From NCBI GenBank assembly GCA_008638375.1, contig CM018043.1, positions 38,887,396 through 38,951,395 of the forward strand: 64,000 nucleotides of DNA. The letters are read 5' to 3'. Shown here piece by piece: positions 1-12,800 of the stretch. Every line of letters starts with the position of its first letter. Within the stretch, counting starts at the first letter, position 1. The notes under the pieces were generated by a model. The model was not told where the DNA came from. It saw only the letters and a list, made by a program, of their open reading frames with translations, and did not search any database. Source of the stretch: Nyssa sinensis (Eukaryota > Streptophyta > Magnoliopsida > Cornales > Nyssaceae). The position numbers were made by a program, and so were the translations under genes.

Positions 1-156
1 TGCCGACGGTACTGTTCGAGTCCCCAATGAACTGCCTGTTGGTGTGAGCTGATTACTTTGTAAAGCCCCAGTCAGCCCTTCCATTGCTTGGCTAAACTGG
101 ACCAAGGTTGCTTGTATTGCCCGTAAGGTTTTCTTGCTTCTAGTACGCGGTGGCAT
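1..156 (-). CDS. gag N-terminus of a Ty3/Gypsy element, cut by the window edge
   Basis: A frame of 52 codons is open from ATG at 156-154 to the left edge. It begins MPPRTRSKK and continues as a polar helical stretch with Gln-rich segments, which is the usual look of the start of a plant Gypsy gag polyprotein (the structural protein that packages element RNA). The identification rests mainly on position: an initiator-Met primer-binding site (312-323) and an LTR edge (328) lie just upstream in the right order and strand. The rest of gag and all of pol are outside the window, so I cannot say whether this copy is intact. The 155-bp leader between primer site and ATG shows nothing recognisable. 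Confidence 0.6.
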   Translation of the reverse strand, partial: MPPRTRSKKTLRAIQATLVQFSQAMEGLTGALQSNQLTPTGSSLGTRTVPSA

Positions 157-311
157 CTGAGGCAAAATAAAAGTTAGCTTAGTAACCATATTCAAGCATC
201 AGATTGTTTACCAATTTACATATCAGTGCAACATATGCTAACGGCTCTAAGCAACCTTAGGTATTCCTATCTTATAATTCGCTTCCCTAGTACAGTAGGG
301 TACAACTTAAT

Positions 312-323
312 GCTCTGATACCA
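312..323 (-). other. Primer-binding site, initiator-Met tRNA type
   Basis: Read on the minus strand this is TGGTATCAGAGC, complementary to the 3' end of plant initiator methionine tRNA. It primes minus-strand cDNA synthesis. It sits 4 bases inside the LTR edge at 328. Confidence 0.9.
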
Positions 324-954
324 AGTTTGTCACATCCCATAACCCATCCTATGCGGATTACGGTATGCGATCGGCCAGTTAGGCACCCATTGTGGTTTGT
401 GCTTATTAAAAATACCAATAGATATCCTAACCTCAGGCCATTCACTTGAAATTTCCAAGTATGATGCATTCATTACTTAAATATGAAGCAGCGGAACGTA
501 AAACAAGGAATGCATACTAACTTGGCAGAGCATCTAACTAATTTCTGTATTTATATACACAAGTTAACAAAAGAATTACATCTTTACACGTGTTTACAAA
601 ATATTCAAAAATGAAATGGAATACAAAAATGGGTTTATCATCATTATGTCTGCCTATCTATCTTCTAAGTCCTTCTCAATCCTTGCCATTAACGCCTTCA
701 CCTGAAAAATGTTAAAATAATGGGATGAGCTTACACAAGCCTAGTGAGTAACATAGGTTCCTGCCATGGGTTTCAAAACCAATTCATGTATGCATAATAT
801 TCACATGTAATGCATACTCAATTATCATTTTTGTAGAACAAAACAAGATAGAGCAAAATAGCACATAGCGGATAAATCGAATTGATATAGAACAGATTAA
901 CAATCAAAACTATAACAACAAGTATGCCTGATCCTTTCCCCGGTGATGTGGGCT

Positions 955-1092
955 GCTGAGTTCACCACGCCTCATAACCAGCCATCCACCCTCTGGGGTC
1001 GGATCAAAACGGAACAGGACAGCATGGAGCAGATGCCTGAGTACTAGGATGCTGAGTTCACCATGCGTCATAGCCAGCCATCCACCCTCTGG
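955..1092. repeat. Direct repeat, two 42-bp copies 96 bp apart
   Basis: Positions 955-996 and 1051-1092 both run GCTGAGTTCACCA..GC.TCATA.CCAGCC and end CACCCTCTGG, with three base differences. They lie inside the 5' LTR. Confidence 0.85.
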
Positions 1093-2139
1093 TATACTCA
1101 ATCCTGTGGGTGGCCCCAGAGTAGATACAACATAATAAAATAGAATCAAACTAGACTCCAATGGCGTAGAACAACTAACGTAAACAGATTTAGAACAGGA
1201 GACATCAAAGGCGAGATAAAATGGAATCATGCCACATGTAATGCAGATCAAGGAGTATGCATGAAAACATATGCATTTAAAACAGTGTAGTGTATAAAAT
1301 AGTTCAGCATATAAAGTAGTACACTATACAAAAAATATACACCAAGCCAGGAGTTCGAGTTACTCACTGCTTGCTAAAACTAGTTCAGATTTCCTTCCAG
1401 CTGATCCAAGATCCGGGAGTCCTAGAACAGTAATCACGAAAATTAGTTATTGATGATAGTGTATTCTATCTACTTACTAATTTCCTATAACCACCTAATG
1501 GAAGACTTGCTACTTAGACAATTTTGGCCCAAGTGATATATGTGTATGATTTCAATTGTTACAAATAAGGTAGTTCAAAATCAGGACACATATTTGGCTA
1601 ACCCAATTACATTAGCTTAGTACCAGCACAATGTAACAAAAGGACATTAGCAGAATGTGCATTTGTTTTCCTATAAATTTTCAGAAAGACTCGACCTCTT
1701 GCAGCACACATGCTATTACTGAATTGCTGGAAATTATGGTAGCTGTCAATTGTAAATAGATGATATAGAACCCAACCAAAAGAAATTAGAAATAACAGTA
1801 GTCAATTGATGTTTAAAGTAGTCAGTTCAGGAAAGTTGCGTGTGTGAGAAAAGGTTAATAATTCTGGAACTTCAGCTACTGTTGTGGGGATGAATTATAT
1901 TTGAGAAAGCATTTCTCAAAGCTGCGACAGGGGCACAAGATTAAAGCTTAACTATATTTCACAAGAACAATCAACTAAAATTTTATAATGGCTAATAAGG
2001 ATTTTACCAAATTATTATATTATATTTACCTATAGATATATCCCTTTGATAGAATTTATTACAATCAAGAATCAGTCCCTATTGGGACGTGCTGTTGTTC
2101 AGAGTTACTTCCTCACATAATCTCACCCAATAGCTGAAA

Positions 2140-2285
2140 CTATTTTTGAACTATATTTAATTTAATAGCTGAACTATATTTAATTTAATAATTGAACTAT
2201 ATTCAATTTAATAATTGAACCATATTTAAATAAATGGCTGGACTATATTTAAATCAATAGCTGAATTGTATTTAGATCAATTACA
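2140..2285. repeat. 23-bp tandem array, about six copies
   Basis: The core GAACTATATTTAA (variants GAACCATATTT, GGACTATATTT, GAATTGTATTT) recurs at 2148, 2171, 2194, 2217, 2240 and 2263, an exact 23-bp period. It is AT-rich and lies inside the 328-3343 LTR. Confidence 0.85.
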
Positions 2286-3343
2286 TATTCCAGCAGCCCC
2301 ACCAATCACACATTCCCACACATAATTTCTCTTATTTAAATCTCATGCTACACAAGGAATCAATTCTGAACTAATCAACAAAGTGATCCCCAGCCGACAT
2401 CCAACTTCAAGAATAAATTAGTTTTAGGACTCACTTTTCCAACAGGTTGCGGCTGAATGGGTTTCCCCTATTCAAAAACCTGTGACGGTTAATTAGTGTA
2501 TATATAAATTGTAAAGAAAGCATATAAAGGTTATACCAGAATTCCTAAATCACGTACTGGAAAATTTCAAAAAGGGTTTATATTTCTTATTGCTACCGAA
2601 CTAAACACACTTTTCCAGTTCTTTTCCCAACCGCCCCAATACTGTGATGACTAAAATATAATTCCATTAGAGATAGTAAATTCAGGAAACAAGATTTATA
2701 CCTGCTTTTCAGATCAGGTGGGACGTTAGAGAGGAAGAAGTCATAAGCTGCAATTGCTCAACCATTGCCCTATTCAAACACTAGCAGCCAGGGGCTGGCT
2801 CTTACGCCCCAATTTATTTATGCAGCTGTATTAATTTATTAATTTATACTACTTCAGTCTACCAAATTGGCCAATCCTCAAATGACTATGGGAAGGTTTA
2901 TCAGGGAGTAGCGGCTGACCTAAATCAGTGTTGTTGATGTAGCAACAAAGAAAGGAAGTGCAGCAAAATCAGAAGATAGCTGAGGAACAGAAGGTGCAGA
3001 TCAGATTGTGAAGGTCTGGAACCAAAATTCCCTCCTGAGCACTGTTCAGTAGAAATTTATAAACAAATGGAAGGATTTGGAAAGGGGGTATGTCGGTGGC
3101 TCAATGTGGCTGTCACTAGAATATTCTACGCGATTCCTGATCTTTCCTTGCACGTGACTTAAATCCTACATACATACACATATATATATATATATATCTT
3201 AGTTTTTATTTTATTTCCTTTTTGAAATAAGGTTGCTACAGTTTTTTTTTTTTTATCATTTCTAACTATGGTAAAATATATATTTACGTCATTCTCAAAT
3301 AAAATGGGACATTTTATTTATTTCAAATTTTCAAGATATTACA

Positions 3344-3990
3344 TTTAGTCTCAGTTATATATAGACTAAGGTGGATGGTGATGACTTTGCTTAAGATTAT
3401 GTTATTGATGTCTTGTGGATAATTATAGTACTTGAAGAATATTAGATTATTGAATTACATTGAGATGCAAGTGATATATTGATAACATTCTGATGAATTA
3501 TTAGATGATTGCATAACTTAATTTGTGATTAGTTAGATGGCCATCAAATACATTAAGAGATTTTGGGGTATCCTTGTGGGCATTGAGAATTTTATATTTT
3601 AATTTTGTTACATTATTGAGGTGGGTCATGATGCTTGGATGGATTTGGAAAATTGGCATTGATAAGCCATCATGTTTGAGGATTTCATTATACATTGTGC
3701 CATGTGGAGTGGGCCGTTACAGATGGTATCGGAATCGGACCCTAGCAGGGAGTATGGGGATGTCTGCATGCCACTGCACGCCCACCCAGAAGGACGAGGT
3801 TCCTTTGGGGGAGAAGGTAATGGGAGAGGGTAATGCATCCCACATCACCTGGGAAAGAGAAAGGTGAAGGATCCATAGGTAAGGCTACGCGTCTCCATGT
3901 TACAACGCGTTTTGTATTGATTTTTCTAAATTTTGTCGAAGAGGTATATTTCTAAATTTCATGATGAAATTTATTTAAGGGGGGGGAGGA
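3344..3990 (+). other. Remnant of a short, non-coding Gypsy internal region
   Basis: GGGCCGTTACA (3711-3721) followed by TGGTATCGGAATCGG (from 3724) looks like an LTR end and a mutated initiator-Met primer-binding site. Only about 250 bp later comes a purine tract typical of a polypurine tract (AAGGGGGGGGAGGA, 3977-3990), directly before the LTR at 3991. There is no gag or pol between them. Either most of the internal region was deleted or this was a small non-autonomous element. The AT-rich part 3344-3700 shows no recognisable gene and could be the end of the matching 5' LTR. The long open frames here have no familiar motif. Confidence 0.4.
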
Positions 3991-6126
3991 TGTAAAGACC
4001 TAAAAAATTAGGATAAATTTTTCGTTTTGCCAATAGGACACTATTCATGCACTATTTGTCGGTAGGGCACTACACATGCATCATTTAGACATAAGTCAAG
4101 TTTAGAAGCATATTTTGAGAATGTCATAGAAGGGAAATATGCTTAGAATGTTAAAATACATTTCCTGTGAGAATTTGAGTCTAATCGGAGATAGTTTAAA
4201 AAATAGACCATAAAGGGCATCCCGAGTGGCCCAAGTGGACCCGGCCGCACCCGCCCACATGCAAAAATACTTTTTTTAGAAAAATATCATTTAAAATAAT
4301 TTTAAGAACTTTGGTTAAAGCAGAATGTCGAATTGAGGCGTTTCAGGATGGGTTGTAGTGTAATGGGGTCCCGAACTAATTAAGGGCAAAAGAGTCTTTT
4401 CAGCCCTTGACACCTTTACTATAAATAGGATCTTTTAGTGTTAAAATCATAGAATTTGGTCTAAGGAATGAGCAGCAGGTCGTGCATGGAGGAAAAGGTG
4501 AAGAAAACCTAGGGTTTTCCAACTTTCAACCCTCTAAAACTCATCTCTAGGCTTGGATTTTCACAAGGCTTCCTTCTAGGAAGTTGTTCCCCACATCAAG
4601 GGCTACGTTCTTACAGATTGGTTCAGCTGCACAGGGAGTACAACTTCCTAGGGTTGAGAAAAACACTTTTAGGTATGATATTTTGCTAAATAAAGAATAG
4701 GGTTAAGTTTATGAGTGTTTTTATATGTTGATTGTATGACTTACATGCTTACTTGTTATTAGAAAATCACCTAGCATATAGTTACTTTGAAAGCCTAGGG
4801 TTAGTACCCTGTGTACTTATGTATTCTTTAGGAATTTAGTGAAGTGATGAACATGAAACTTGAATATATGTATAATTCATTGCATTCTAGCTTATGTTCG
4901 TGTAGACAAAGTCTTGTAGTTTGAAAGTTATGGTTGCTCAATGTATTGGTACTTTGTGTACTTGTGTAATCTTTGAGAATTTGTTTAAGTTGTGAACATG
5001 TAACATGATTATATATGAAATTGATTGGATTATATGCTAAGTTCATGTAGACAAAGTTTTGTGGTTTAAAAGTTATAGTTTGCTTTATGTATGATGCTTT
5101 GTTTAAGGCATACCCCATGTATTTGATAAATGTCTCATTGAAATTGAATAAAAAAATCAAGGCATCTGGGCATACGTGAATCCTTGGAAATGTGGCATGT
5201 GTTGAGCACATTGGTGCTATGTATTATAAGGGTGTAGATCCTGTGGTGAAAAACCCAAAATTGGCCATGGTACTCGCGATCCAACGGGAACGGACCGTGA
5301 AACGAGACATACAACAATACTCACGGGTTAACGGGGAAGGACCGTGAAGCGAGACATGGGTGTGTCATGCATATTGCCATTGCATTGCATTGATGAATTG
5401 AAAGACATATAGCTTATGAATGTACACTTTGCACATGCCGCACCTTAAGTTTGTTCTTTATATTAGCATTATGTCATACTAGGCCGTCGTGCTTACGCTA
5501 TACAGGATTACATATTACAGAGCAGGCTCCCGGCACATGAGACTTGATGAAGTCTTGAAGCATAGAAGGGGAGGTAGACTTTGAAGAGTATTTGGCCCTT
5601 GGGGCATCTTTTTGGTGTGTAAGGGCATAAGTCCCATGAAATTTATTGTATGTTTAAAAATTTAGACCTTGTGTAAACTATGAACTAAATTTTATGTTGG
5701 ATTGTATGTAATTGAGTATCGGATGGAAATGAGGAGCATGGAGCTCCATGTAGTAACTTATGTTCAAAATATACTTGTGAATGTTAGAATTACAAAATTG
5801 TATGAATGATTGTTCCATTAGGTGTTGTGTTGGTGTTGAGGAGGATGATGAGGAGGAATAGGATGAGAAAATAGGTTACTAAACAAAGGAGACTATGGTG
5901 AGATTTTTCAAAATATAGCAACTAGATTGAGTGGGGTGGGAGAGCATGCGTAGATTTTCTTTGTAGGAAAACAAATGACTTAAGAAGAAAAAGAAAGGTA
6001 AGGAAATGGAAATGGAAATAGGGGCCAATTAGTCCAAAAATTACTTAAGGTCAAAAAATAAGGAAAAAATGATAAAATGGTCATTTTACATGTTATAGGG
6101 CCCCACACCAAGTTTCGTGATGAAAT
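3991..6126 (+). repeat. LTR H, + strand Gypsy LTR, 3' boundary not resolved
   Basis: It begins TGTAAAGACCTAAAAAATTA right after a polypurine tract. The order of landmarks matches LTR E read in reverse: the start, ATAAATTTTTCGTTTT near the start, a GGTTGAG..AGGTATGATAT block near 4650, a GGTGAAAAACCCAAAATTGG block near 5240, a GGACCGTGAA repeat near 5290-5360, and a TTTGGCCCTTGGGGCAT block near 5600. Similarity fades after about 5770, where the expected GGGGCTTGACA-type end is missing. 5771-6126 is purine-rich and unassigned and abuts the Copia insertion, so the original end may lie beyond 22723 or be deleted. Confidence 0.55.
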
Positions 6127-6343
6127 TGTCAGATTTCTAGGGAATAAATTAGGAAATTCTATTTTTTGCAAATAAAATTTGAAATTACTATTTCAGATTT
6201 TAGTAATTTCTATTTTTTAGCCTAGAAATCTACTGATCTGATTTGATTTGCTGGTTTGGTAGTCTTCCTCTCCTATTTATCTTGTAATTGTTTCTCTTGA
6301 AATTTAATAAGAATGATTATGTTTCTTCTCTAAAAAACTTTCA
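6127..6343 (+). repeat. Copia 5' LTR (217 bp)
   Basis: It begins TGTCAGATTTCTAGGG and ends AAACTTTCA immediately before the primer-binding site. It pairs with 22467-22718. Confidence 0.93.
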
Positions 6344-6356
6344 TGGTATCAGAGCC
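6344..6356 (+). other. Copia primer-binding site, initiator-Met tRNA
   Basis: TGGTATCAGAGCC starts on the base after the LTR end and is complementary to the 3' end of initiator methionine tRNA. Confidence 0.93.
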
Positions 6357-6389
6357 TCGTGCTCTTTTTCTATTTTGTTCTTTCTTCTG

Positions 6390-9300
6390 ATGATGTCGTA
6401 TAAGTCGGGGATGACCGGCGCCCAAGGAAATCCTACCGTCTCTTCCAGCACTTCCGAAACCATTCTGCCCAATCCCACTATTCTTCCCACACCTGTATTT
6501 GTCAATTACTATTCCCAGAATTTAGCCCTTTATCTCACGGTTACAAAACTCAATAGGCACAACTATCTCGAGTGGGCTCACTCCGTAAAATTGGAGATCA
6601 ATGGCAGAGGCAAAATGGGCCATTTAACTGGCGAAATGTCGAAACCTGCTGCTGGTGACCTTAATCTAAAAAAATGGTAGTCCGAAAATTCTCTTGTTAT
6701 TGCTTGGCTCGTCAATTCCATGGAACCTGCCATTGGAAAACCTCACTTATTTCTTCCCACTGCTAAAGATGTCTGGGAGGCTGTTTGAGATCTTTATTCA
6801 GACTTGGAGAATTCTTCTCAAATTTTTGAGTTGAAAACTCAACTTTAGAAATTCAAGCAGAATGATAGTGATGTTACTACTTATTACAATGAATTGGTAA
6901 CGTTATGGCAGGAACTTGATTAGTGTAATGATGATGTTTGGGAGAATTCGAACAACCATGCTCGCCACAAGAAGAGAGAGGAAAATGACAGGGTTTACAT
7001 GTTTTTAGCTGGCCTTAATCAGAGTTTGGATAAGGTTCGAGGCCGTATTCTCGGTAGGAAGCCATTACCCCCTATTTTGGAAGTTTTTTCTGAAGTTAGA
7101 CGTGAGGAGTCAAGGAGAAAAATCATGCTGCACAACACCGAACCTGGTTTCAACCTAGAACTTGAGAGCTCTGCTCTTGTATCAAGAGGTGTTGATTCTG
7201 ACAACGACAGGTGTAAGAAACCGTGGTGCAAGCATTGCAAAAAACCATGGCATACGAAGGAGGCGTGCTGGAAGCTTCATGGTAAACTAGCAAATTGGAA
7301 GCCAAAATCCAAACATGACGTTCGTGCCTACCAAGCCACTGCTAAAGAGACTCAGGAGCCTTCTACCCACTCGGATGCAGTCCCTTTTACCAAGGAGCAA
7401 TTAGAGCACCTGTACAAATTGTTTCAATCTCCAAAACTATCCTTAACTCCGTCTTGTTCTTTGGTACAGAAGGGTTACTCTCTTGCTACTGGATTTTTAG
7501 GTGTTATTCCGAACTCTATTTATTCTTGGATAATTGATTCTGGCGCAACTGATCATATGACTGGTTGTTCCAAATTGTTCTCATCCTATAGTCCATGTGC
7601 AGGCAATAAAAAGGTCAAAATTGCAAATGGCTCACTCTCGGTAATTGTCGGGATAGGAACTATCAAACTCACTTCATTGTTAACCCTCCATGATGTGCTC
7701 CACGTTCCCAATTTGTCTTGCAATTTGTTGTCCATCAGTAAAATTACCTCTGATCATCAATGTCAAGCTAATTTCTACTCTTCTTATTGTGAGTTTCAAG
7801 AATTGACCACAGGGAGGATGATTGGCAGTGCTAAGGCAAAAGATGGACCCTATTATTTTGACGATGGACCTAACTCGAGTAGACAATGTCAAAGTACTTG
7901 CTTAAATTCTATTTTTGTTTCTAAAGATAATGATATTATGTTATATTATTATAGGTTAGGCCATCCTAGTTTTCAGTATTTAAAATACTTGTTTCCCAAT
8001 TTATTTCGGAATAAAAATCCATCTTCTTTTCAATGTGAAGTTTGTTAGTTTGCTAAACATCATCGTACATCCTTTCCCACCTAACCTTACAAACCAACTA
8101 CATCATTTACTGTGATTCATAGTGATATCTGGGGCCCATGTAGAACATCTACGTATTCTAGTAAAAAATAGTTTGTGATATTTATTAATGATCACACAAG
8201 ATTAAGTTGGGTTTATTTGATGAAGGAAAAATCTGAAGTAGAAACAATTTTCAAAACTTTTTACACCATGGTCCAAACACAATTTCAAAAAAATATTCAA
8301 ATATTGTGGAGTGATAATGGTCGAGAATATTTCAAAAACTTTTTGGGCCAATTTTTTCTTGAAAAAGGTATTGTCCATCAAATCTCGTGTCGACACTCCG
8401 CAACAAAATGGTTTGGCTGAAAGAAAAAACAAACACTTATTGGAAGTAGCTCGGACATTGCTTTTTACCAATCAGGTACCTAAATATCTTTGGGGTGAAG
8501 CCGTTCTTACTGCTACATATCTCATAAATAGAACACCTAATAAGGTTTTAAACTTTGAAACACCTTTTGATGTTTTTCGTAAGTTTTATCCAACAAATTG
8601 ACTTTCTTCTTCTTTACCACTAAAGATATTTGGTTGTACAGCTTTTGTTCATATTTATAGTCAGAATCGAGGAAAACTTTAGCCCCAAGCCACAAAATGT
8701 GTGTTTGTTGGTTATGCTTCCACTCAAAAGGGGTATAAATGTTTTGAACCCATTTCCAAAAAAATGTTTGTTACCATGGATGTTACATTTTTTGAATTAC
8801 ATCCCTATTTCACGCCTCATCTTCCGGGGGGGAACCAAAATAAAGATTCGACTGTGTTTCATGATTTTTTCCAAACTGAAGACTCACAAAATGATCCTTC
8901 TCCAACTTTGATTATTCAACCTGAAAACCCAAGCTTTATTATACCGATAGAAAGTGAGTCAAGTTTTTTAGATACTGAAAAGGCAAGTCTTTCTACAGTA
9001 CCATCTCATGATGTTCATGATCCTACAATGACTAACAAAGGAGAAATAGAAAACAAAACCACAGCGTTGGTACCATTTGACATTATCTACTCGCAGCAAA
9101 GGACAACTCGAAAGAAAGGGTCTTACAATCCTTTGCACTGCCCAGAATCTGTAAACCCTCCAAATAATGTCCTTACCGAGCCTTTACCTCATGTTCAGTC
9201 CATTTCATCTTTGAGTTCTGAGTCCTGTAATTCTGAACCCAAGTCTGGTTCCAATCCTGAGTTTGATGATTCTGAACTTCCCATTGCTGTCCGGGAGGGT

Positions 9301-9817
9301 GTGAGGTCTTGCACCCAGCATCCATTGTCCAATTATGTGTCACATGAAAATCTCTTACCTATTTTTCATGCTTTTACCTCATAATTGTCTTGTATTGAGA
9401 TTCCTAATACTGTGTAGGATGCTCTGAAAGTTCCTGAGTGGAAGGAGGCTGTCTTCGAGGAAATGAAAGGTCTTGAAAAAAATGGCACGTGGGAGTTAGT
9501 TGATCTACCAAGAGGAAAGACAATTGTAGGATGCAAATGGGTGTTCACAGTCAAGTATAAATCTGATGGCTCTCTAGAACGACATAAAGCTTAATTGGTT
9601 GCTAAGGGATTCACTCAGACCTATGGCATTGATTACTTTGAGACATTCGCCCCAGTCACAAAGCTAAACTCTGTAAGAGTTCTTTTGTCACTTGCAGCTA
9701 ATCGTGACTAGCCTCTACAACAGTTGGACGTAAAAAATGCATTTCTCAATGAAGACCTAGAAGAAGAGGTGTACATGGATGCACCTCAAGGATTCAGTGA
9801 AAAGTTTGTCACAAAGG
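6390..9817 (+). pseudogene. Copia gag-pol, 5' part: gag, protease, integrase, start of reverse transcriptase
   Basis: The likely start is the ATG at 6390, 34 bp after the primer site. Domains in order: a gag region (about 6500-6960); a CCHC zinc knuckle (C-K-H-C...H....C, about 7225-7270); an aspartic protease with WIIDSGATDHM near 7530-7560; an integrase with HSDIWGP (near 8118), FINDHTRLSW and the second catalytic Asp in WSDNGREYF (near 8310); TPQQNGLAERKN carrying the catalytic Glu (near 8395); and the reverse transcriptase N-terminus (GCKWVFTVKYK near 9530, LDVKNAFLNEDL near 9725). The frame shifts by one near 8385. In-frame stops lie at 6678, 6786, 6846, 6921, 8046, 8082, 8169, 8599, 8680, 9382, 9415, 9592 and 9709. 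Gypsy A enters at 9817. Confidence 0.93.
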
Positions 9818-12800
9818 TGTAATATCCCGACCCGGGATACGTCACGTATACCGAGGTAGGTCGGTTCACACATGTAACTTGAACGGTAAGATATGTATAT
9901 CATAGTATTTTCATGGAAATGAATGACTGGAACTGTGAATGATGGAAATGAATGATTAAGGCTGGGTAACACCCGAGCCCCACAGGGCATTGCATCGTAA
10001 TGCGTGCACGCACGTATTTCCATGCATGCATACGTGAACATAGATTCATAGCTCGATTAAAATGAGTGTATGTGTATACGATTAAAAATGGAATTGTGCC
10101 CCTACATATGCACGTATATACATGTATAAAAACATGTATTTGGTGTGTATATATATATTTATATATATATATAATATGATGTATTATACATATAATTGTG
10201 TATATATGTATAAGCATAAGAAATAAAAGGAAAAGAAAAGGAAAAGGGAAAACTGCCTTGGGCAGTATGCAGGTACACTAAATGAGAGTGTGTGTGTGTC
10301 GGTTAGGTGAGATGTATGTGTGTTGTATATATATAATATGATATATGTATATATGAGTGTGACACAAGTCTCCCAAGCCAATTAATGCAAAGTTGCATTT
10401 GGCAGAGAGAACACAGACCCTAGGTCAAGGAAAGAGGCCATAGGAGGGGGAGAAACCGAAAGAGAGAAAGAGAAAAAGGGAGAGAGGCGGTGGAAATCTT
10501 CTCTCTATATATGTACATACGGGTGTGGGTTTAAAGGCAAAAAGAAAACTGAGATTTAGAGAAGCATTGGCAAAGAACTCAGGAGCAGAAATAGGAAAGT
10601 TTGGAGGGTCACAGTGGGCTAAATCTGAACACCCAGGTAAGCAAATTTAATTCTGTTTTTGAGATTTTAAGCATGAATGTTTGAACTAAAGCTAGGGTCT
10701 AAACAAGCATGAAATATAGAATTTATTGCAAAAAGAATGAGGTTAAATGGCTAAGAAACCATAGAGATATTCTAAGTTGCAGGTTGTAGAGAATAATCGG
10801 CCATGTGTTATTTCATGCATTAAACCTTGTTTAATCGACCCAAGCATGACCCTATGATGTGCAGAAAACTGTTAGAAACAATTAGGGGCCAAAACCGTGA
10901 ACAAAACGCCATGAAATAGAAGATATCACTTGGCCGGAGAATCGGCCAGAAATGTTTCAACCCCTATTTCGTGAAGAACTAGTGGGTTACATTGAAATCT
11001 AAGGGTAGAAATATAATCTACATGAAAAATGGAAAAGAATGGCATTCAAAATGGGGGGAAAAACCATCAAAAAATAAGTGACAGTCGCCGGAGAAGACGA
11101 CTGTTCACGCCGTAACCCTACCGGAGACGTGGGGAAGATGACCGGAAAGTCGTGGGTCTATTCGGGTTAAGTCTAGACCGGATCCGAGTTCGGATCGGGT
11201 CGGTACCCGACCGGTTATGAATGGGTAAGTTAAGCTGTGTCATTTTGGGTTTTTGAATTAAATGGATTTGGGCTTGTTTGGTTACACGGATAGTAAATTG
11301 GAATTGGGTTTGGGGTTATCCAAACCAAGGATGGGAAAGGAAATCAGAGTTATTGAAATCCGGTTCTCTAAATGGACTGAACCGTTTGGTTCAGTGAAGG
11401 GGCAGACCGGTTTAGGGTTTTTAGGTCTGAACCAACTGGTTCAGACCGCAGCTTTTTGAATTTATGAACCGGCCCCAAATATTTTAAGAAATTTCACTGT
11501 TGCCCAAACATAAAAAAAATTAATTTAATATTAATTTTTACAATAATGCCCCTATTTCAAATATGGGTCAAACGAAGTCCAAACGATACAAATGAATAGT
11601 CAAAACCTATTATCTCGGACGTTCTGAGTCCAATGGTGGGGTCCATTTTACTAGATGAGACCCCGAAAGATAAAATACCGCAAAAGTGCAAAATGACTAT
11701 TGTGCCCCTTTTAGTGCAAAAGTCCAAATGGAATTCCGTGAAGGCCTAAACCGACTTTCTTCGGCATTCCGGACTCAATGGTAAAGTCTAAAATAGTATT
11801 TGAAATACTTATGATAGAAAGGCATAAAATTTGATGAATAGCATTTATTCTGAAACGTATTCACTGATATATAGGAAACTCGAAAGGCAAGGGTACACTC
11901 AGGGATTTCTGAGATAGAAGCACGATAGAGGTAAGTGGATCACTTTCTCTTACATGTGGTGTTTCCACAAGCCAAGTTTATTCTTTTACTGTCAAACTCG
12001 TACTCTTGAATGTATTGATATCCTTGTGTTCCACATTTCGATATTTTCTATCTTGTGGACATATCATTGACTGATGTATCATTGTTATCATGTTTCACTA
12101 TGCTTTGAAAGCACACATGTTATTGCTATCCACAATATGATATTGTTCTATCTTGTGGACATTGCTTGACTGCTATATTCATTGTTATCATGTTGAACCA
12201 TGCCTTGAAAGGCCTACTATTGTATCCTCATTGAATGAATGATATTCCATTTTTATACTCTATGGAATTACTATGATCATGACATGTTTATGGACACGGG
12301 GGTTGTGCTCAGTCACAACACCCATTTGATGCTATTTGGTTGAATGGGACCTACGGGTCAAGTCCGTGAACGGACAAATGGCAATTTACTGGAATTGACT
12401 GGGGGGTATGCCGGGCCCCAAATGATCGAGGGTCTGCCGAGCCCTGAAACAGAATAACAGCATCTCTTATGATTGACAGAACTTGATTGTTGAATGGCAC
12501 TATTCCTTATAATTCTTCAAGTCTTGAAAAACTTGCATTGATTGATTTGATTGTGATCGGTTCATTGTGGCAGTACTTCATTGTTGTTATATTTTCATTT
12601 TACACTATTGCTCCTGATTGTGTATTGTGATGACTTTTCATTGGCCCTCGTGGAAATTGTTTTCATTGGCCCTCGTGGCGATTATGTTCATTGGCTATCA
12701 CAGCATCTCCTTCCTTATGATTGGCTATCATTATCTTATTCATGGATTCACATTGATCATCGATACCAGTGTTGGAGATCTGTTTTACTTACTGAGCTTT

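Larger units (their letters stand above)
328..3343 (-). repeat. 5' LTR of the left-edge Gypsy element (3016 bp)
   Basis: The left edge reads TGTCACATCCC on the + strand (the CA-ended 3' end of a minus-strand LTR) and abuts the primer-binding site. The right edge is placed at ...AAGATATTACA (3343). It matches, with two differences over the last 17 bases, the right edge of solo LTR G (30527), so the minus-strand LTR begins TGTAATATCTTG. A TTGCTACA at 3233-3240 is a weaker alternative edge. Inside are a 42-bp direct repeat, a 23-bp tandem array and an AT microsatellite (3179-3197). I see no coding potential. Homology with LTR G is visible around 690-780 against 26220-26300. Confidence 0.7.

Noticed and set aside
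3574..3867. 97-residue + strand ORF near 3.6-3.9 kb
   Set aside because: It spans the primer-binding-like site and non-coding leader, so it cannot be a protein of the element. No domain is seen.
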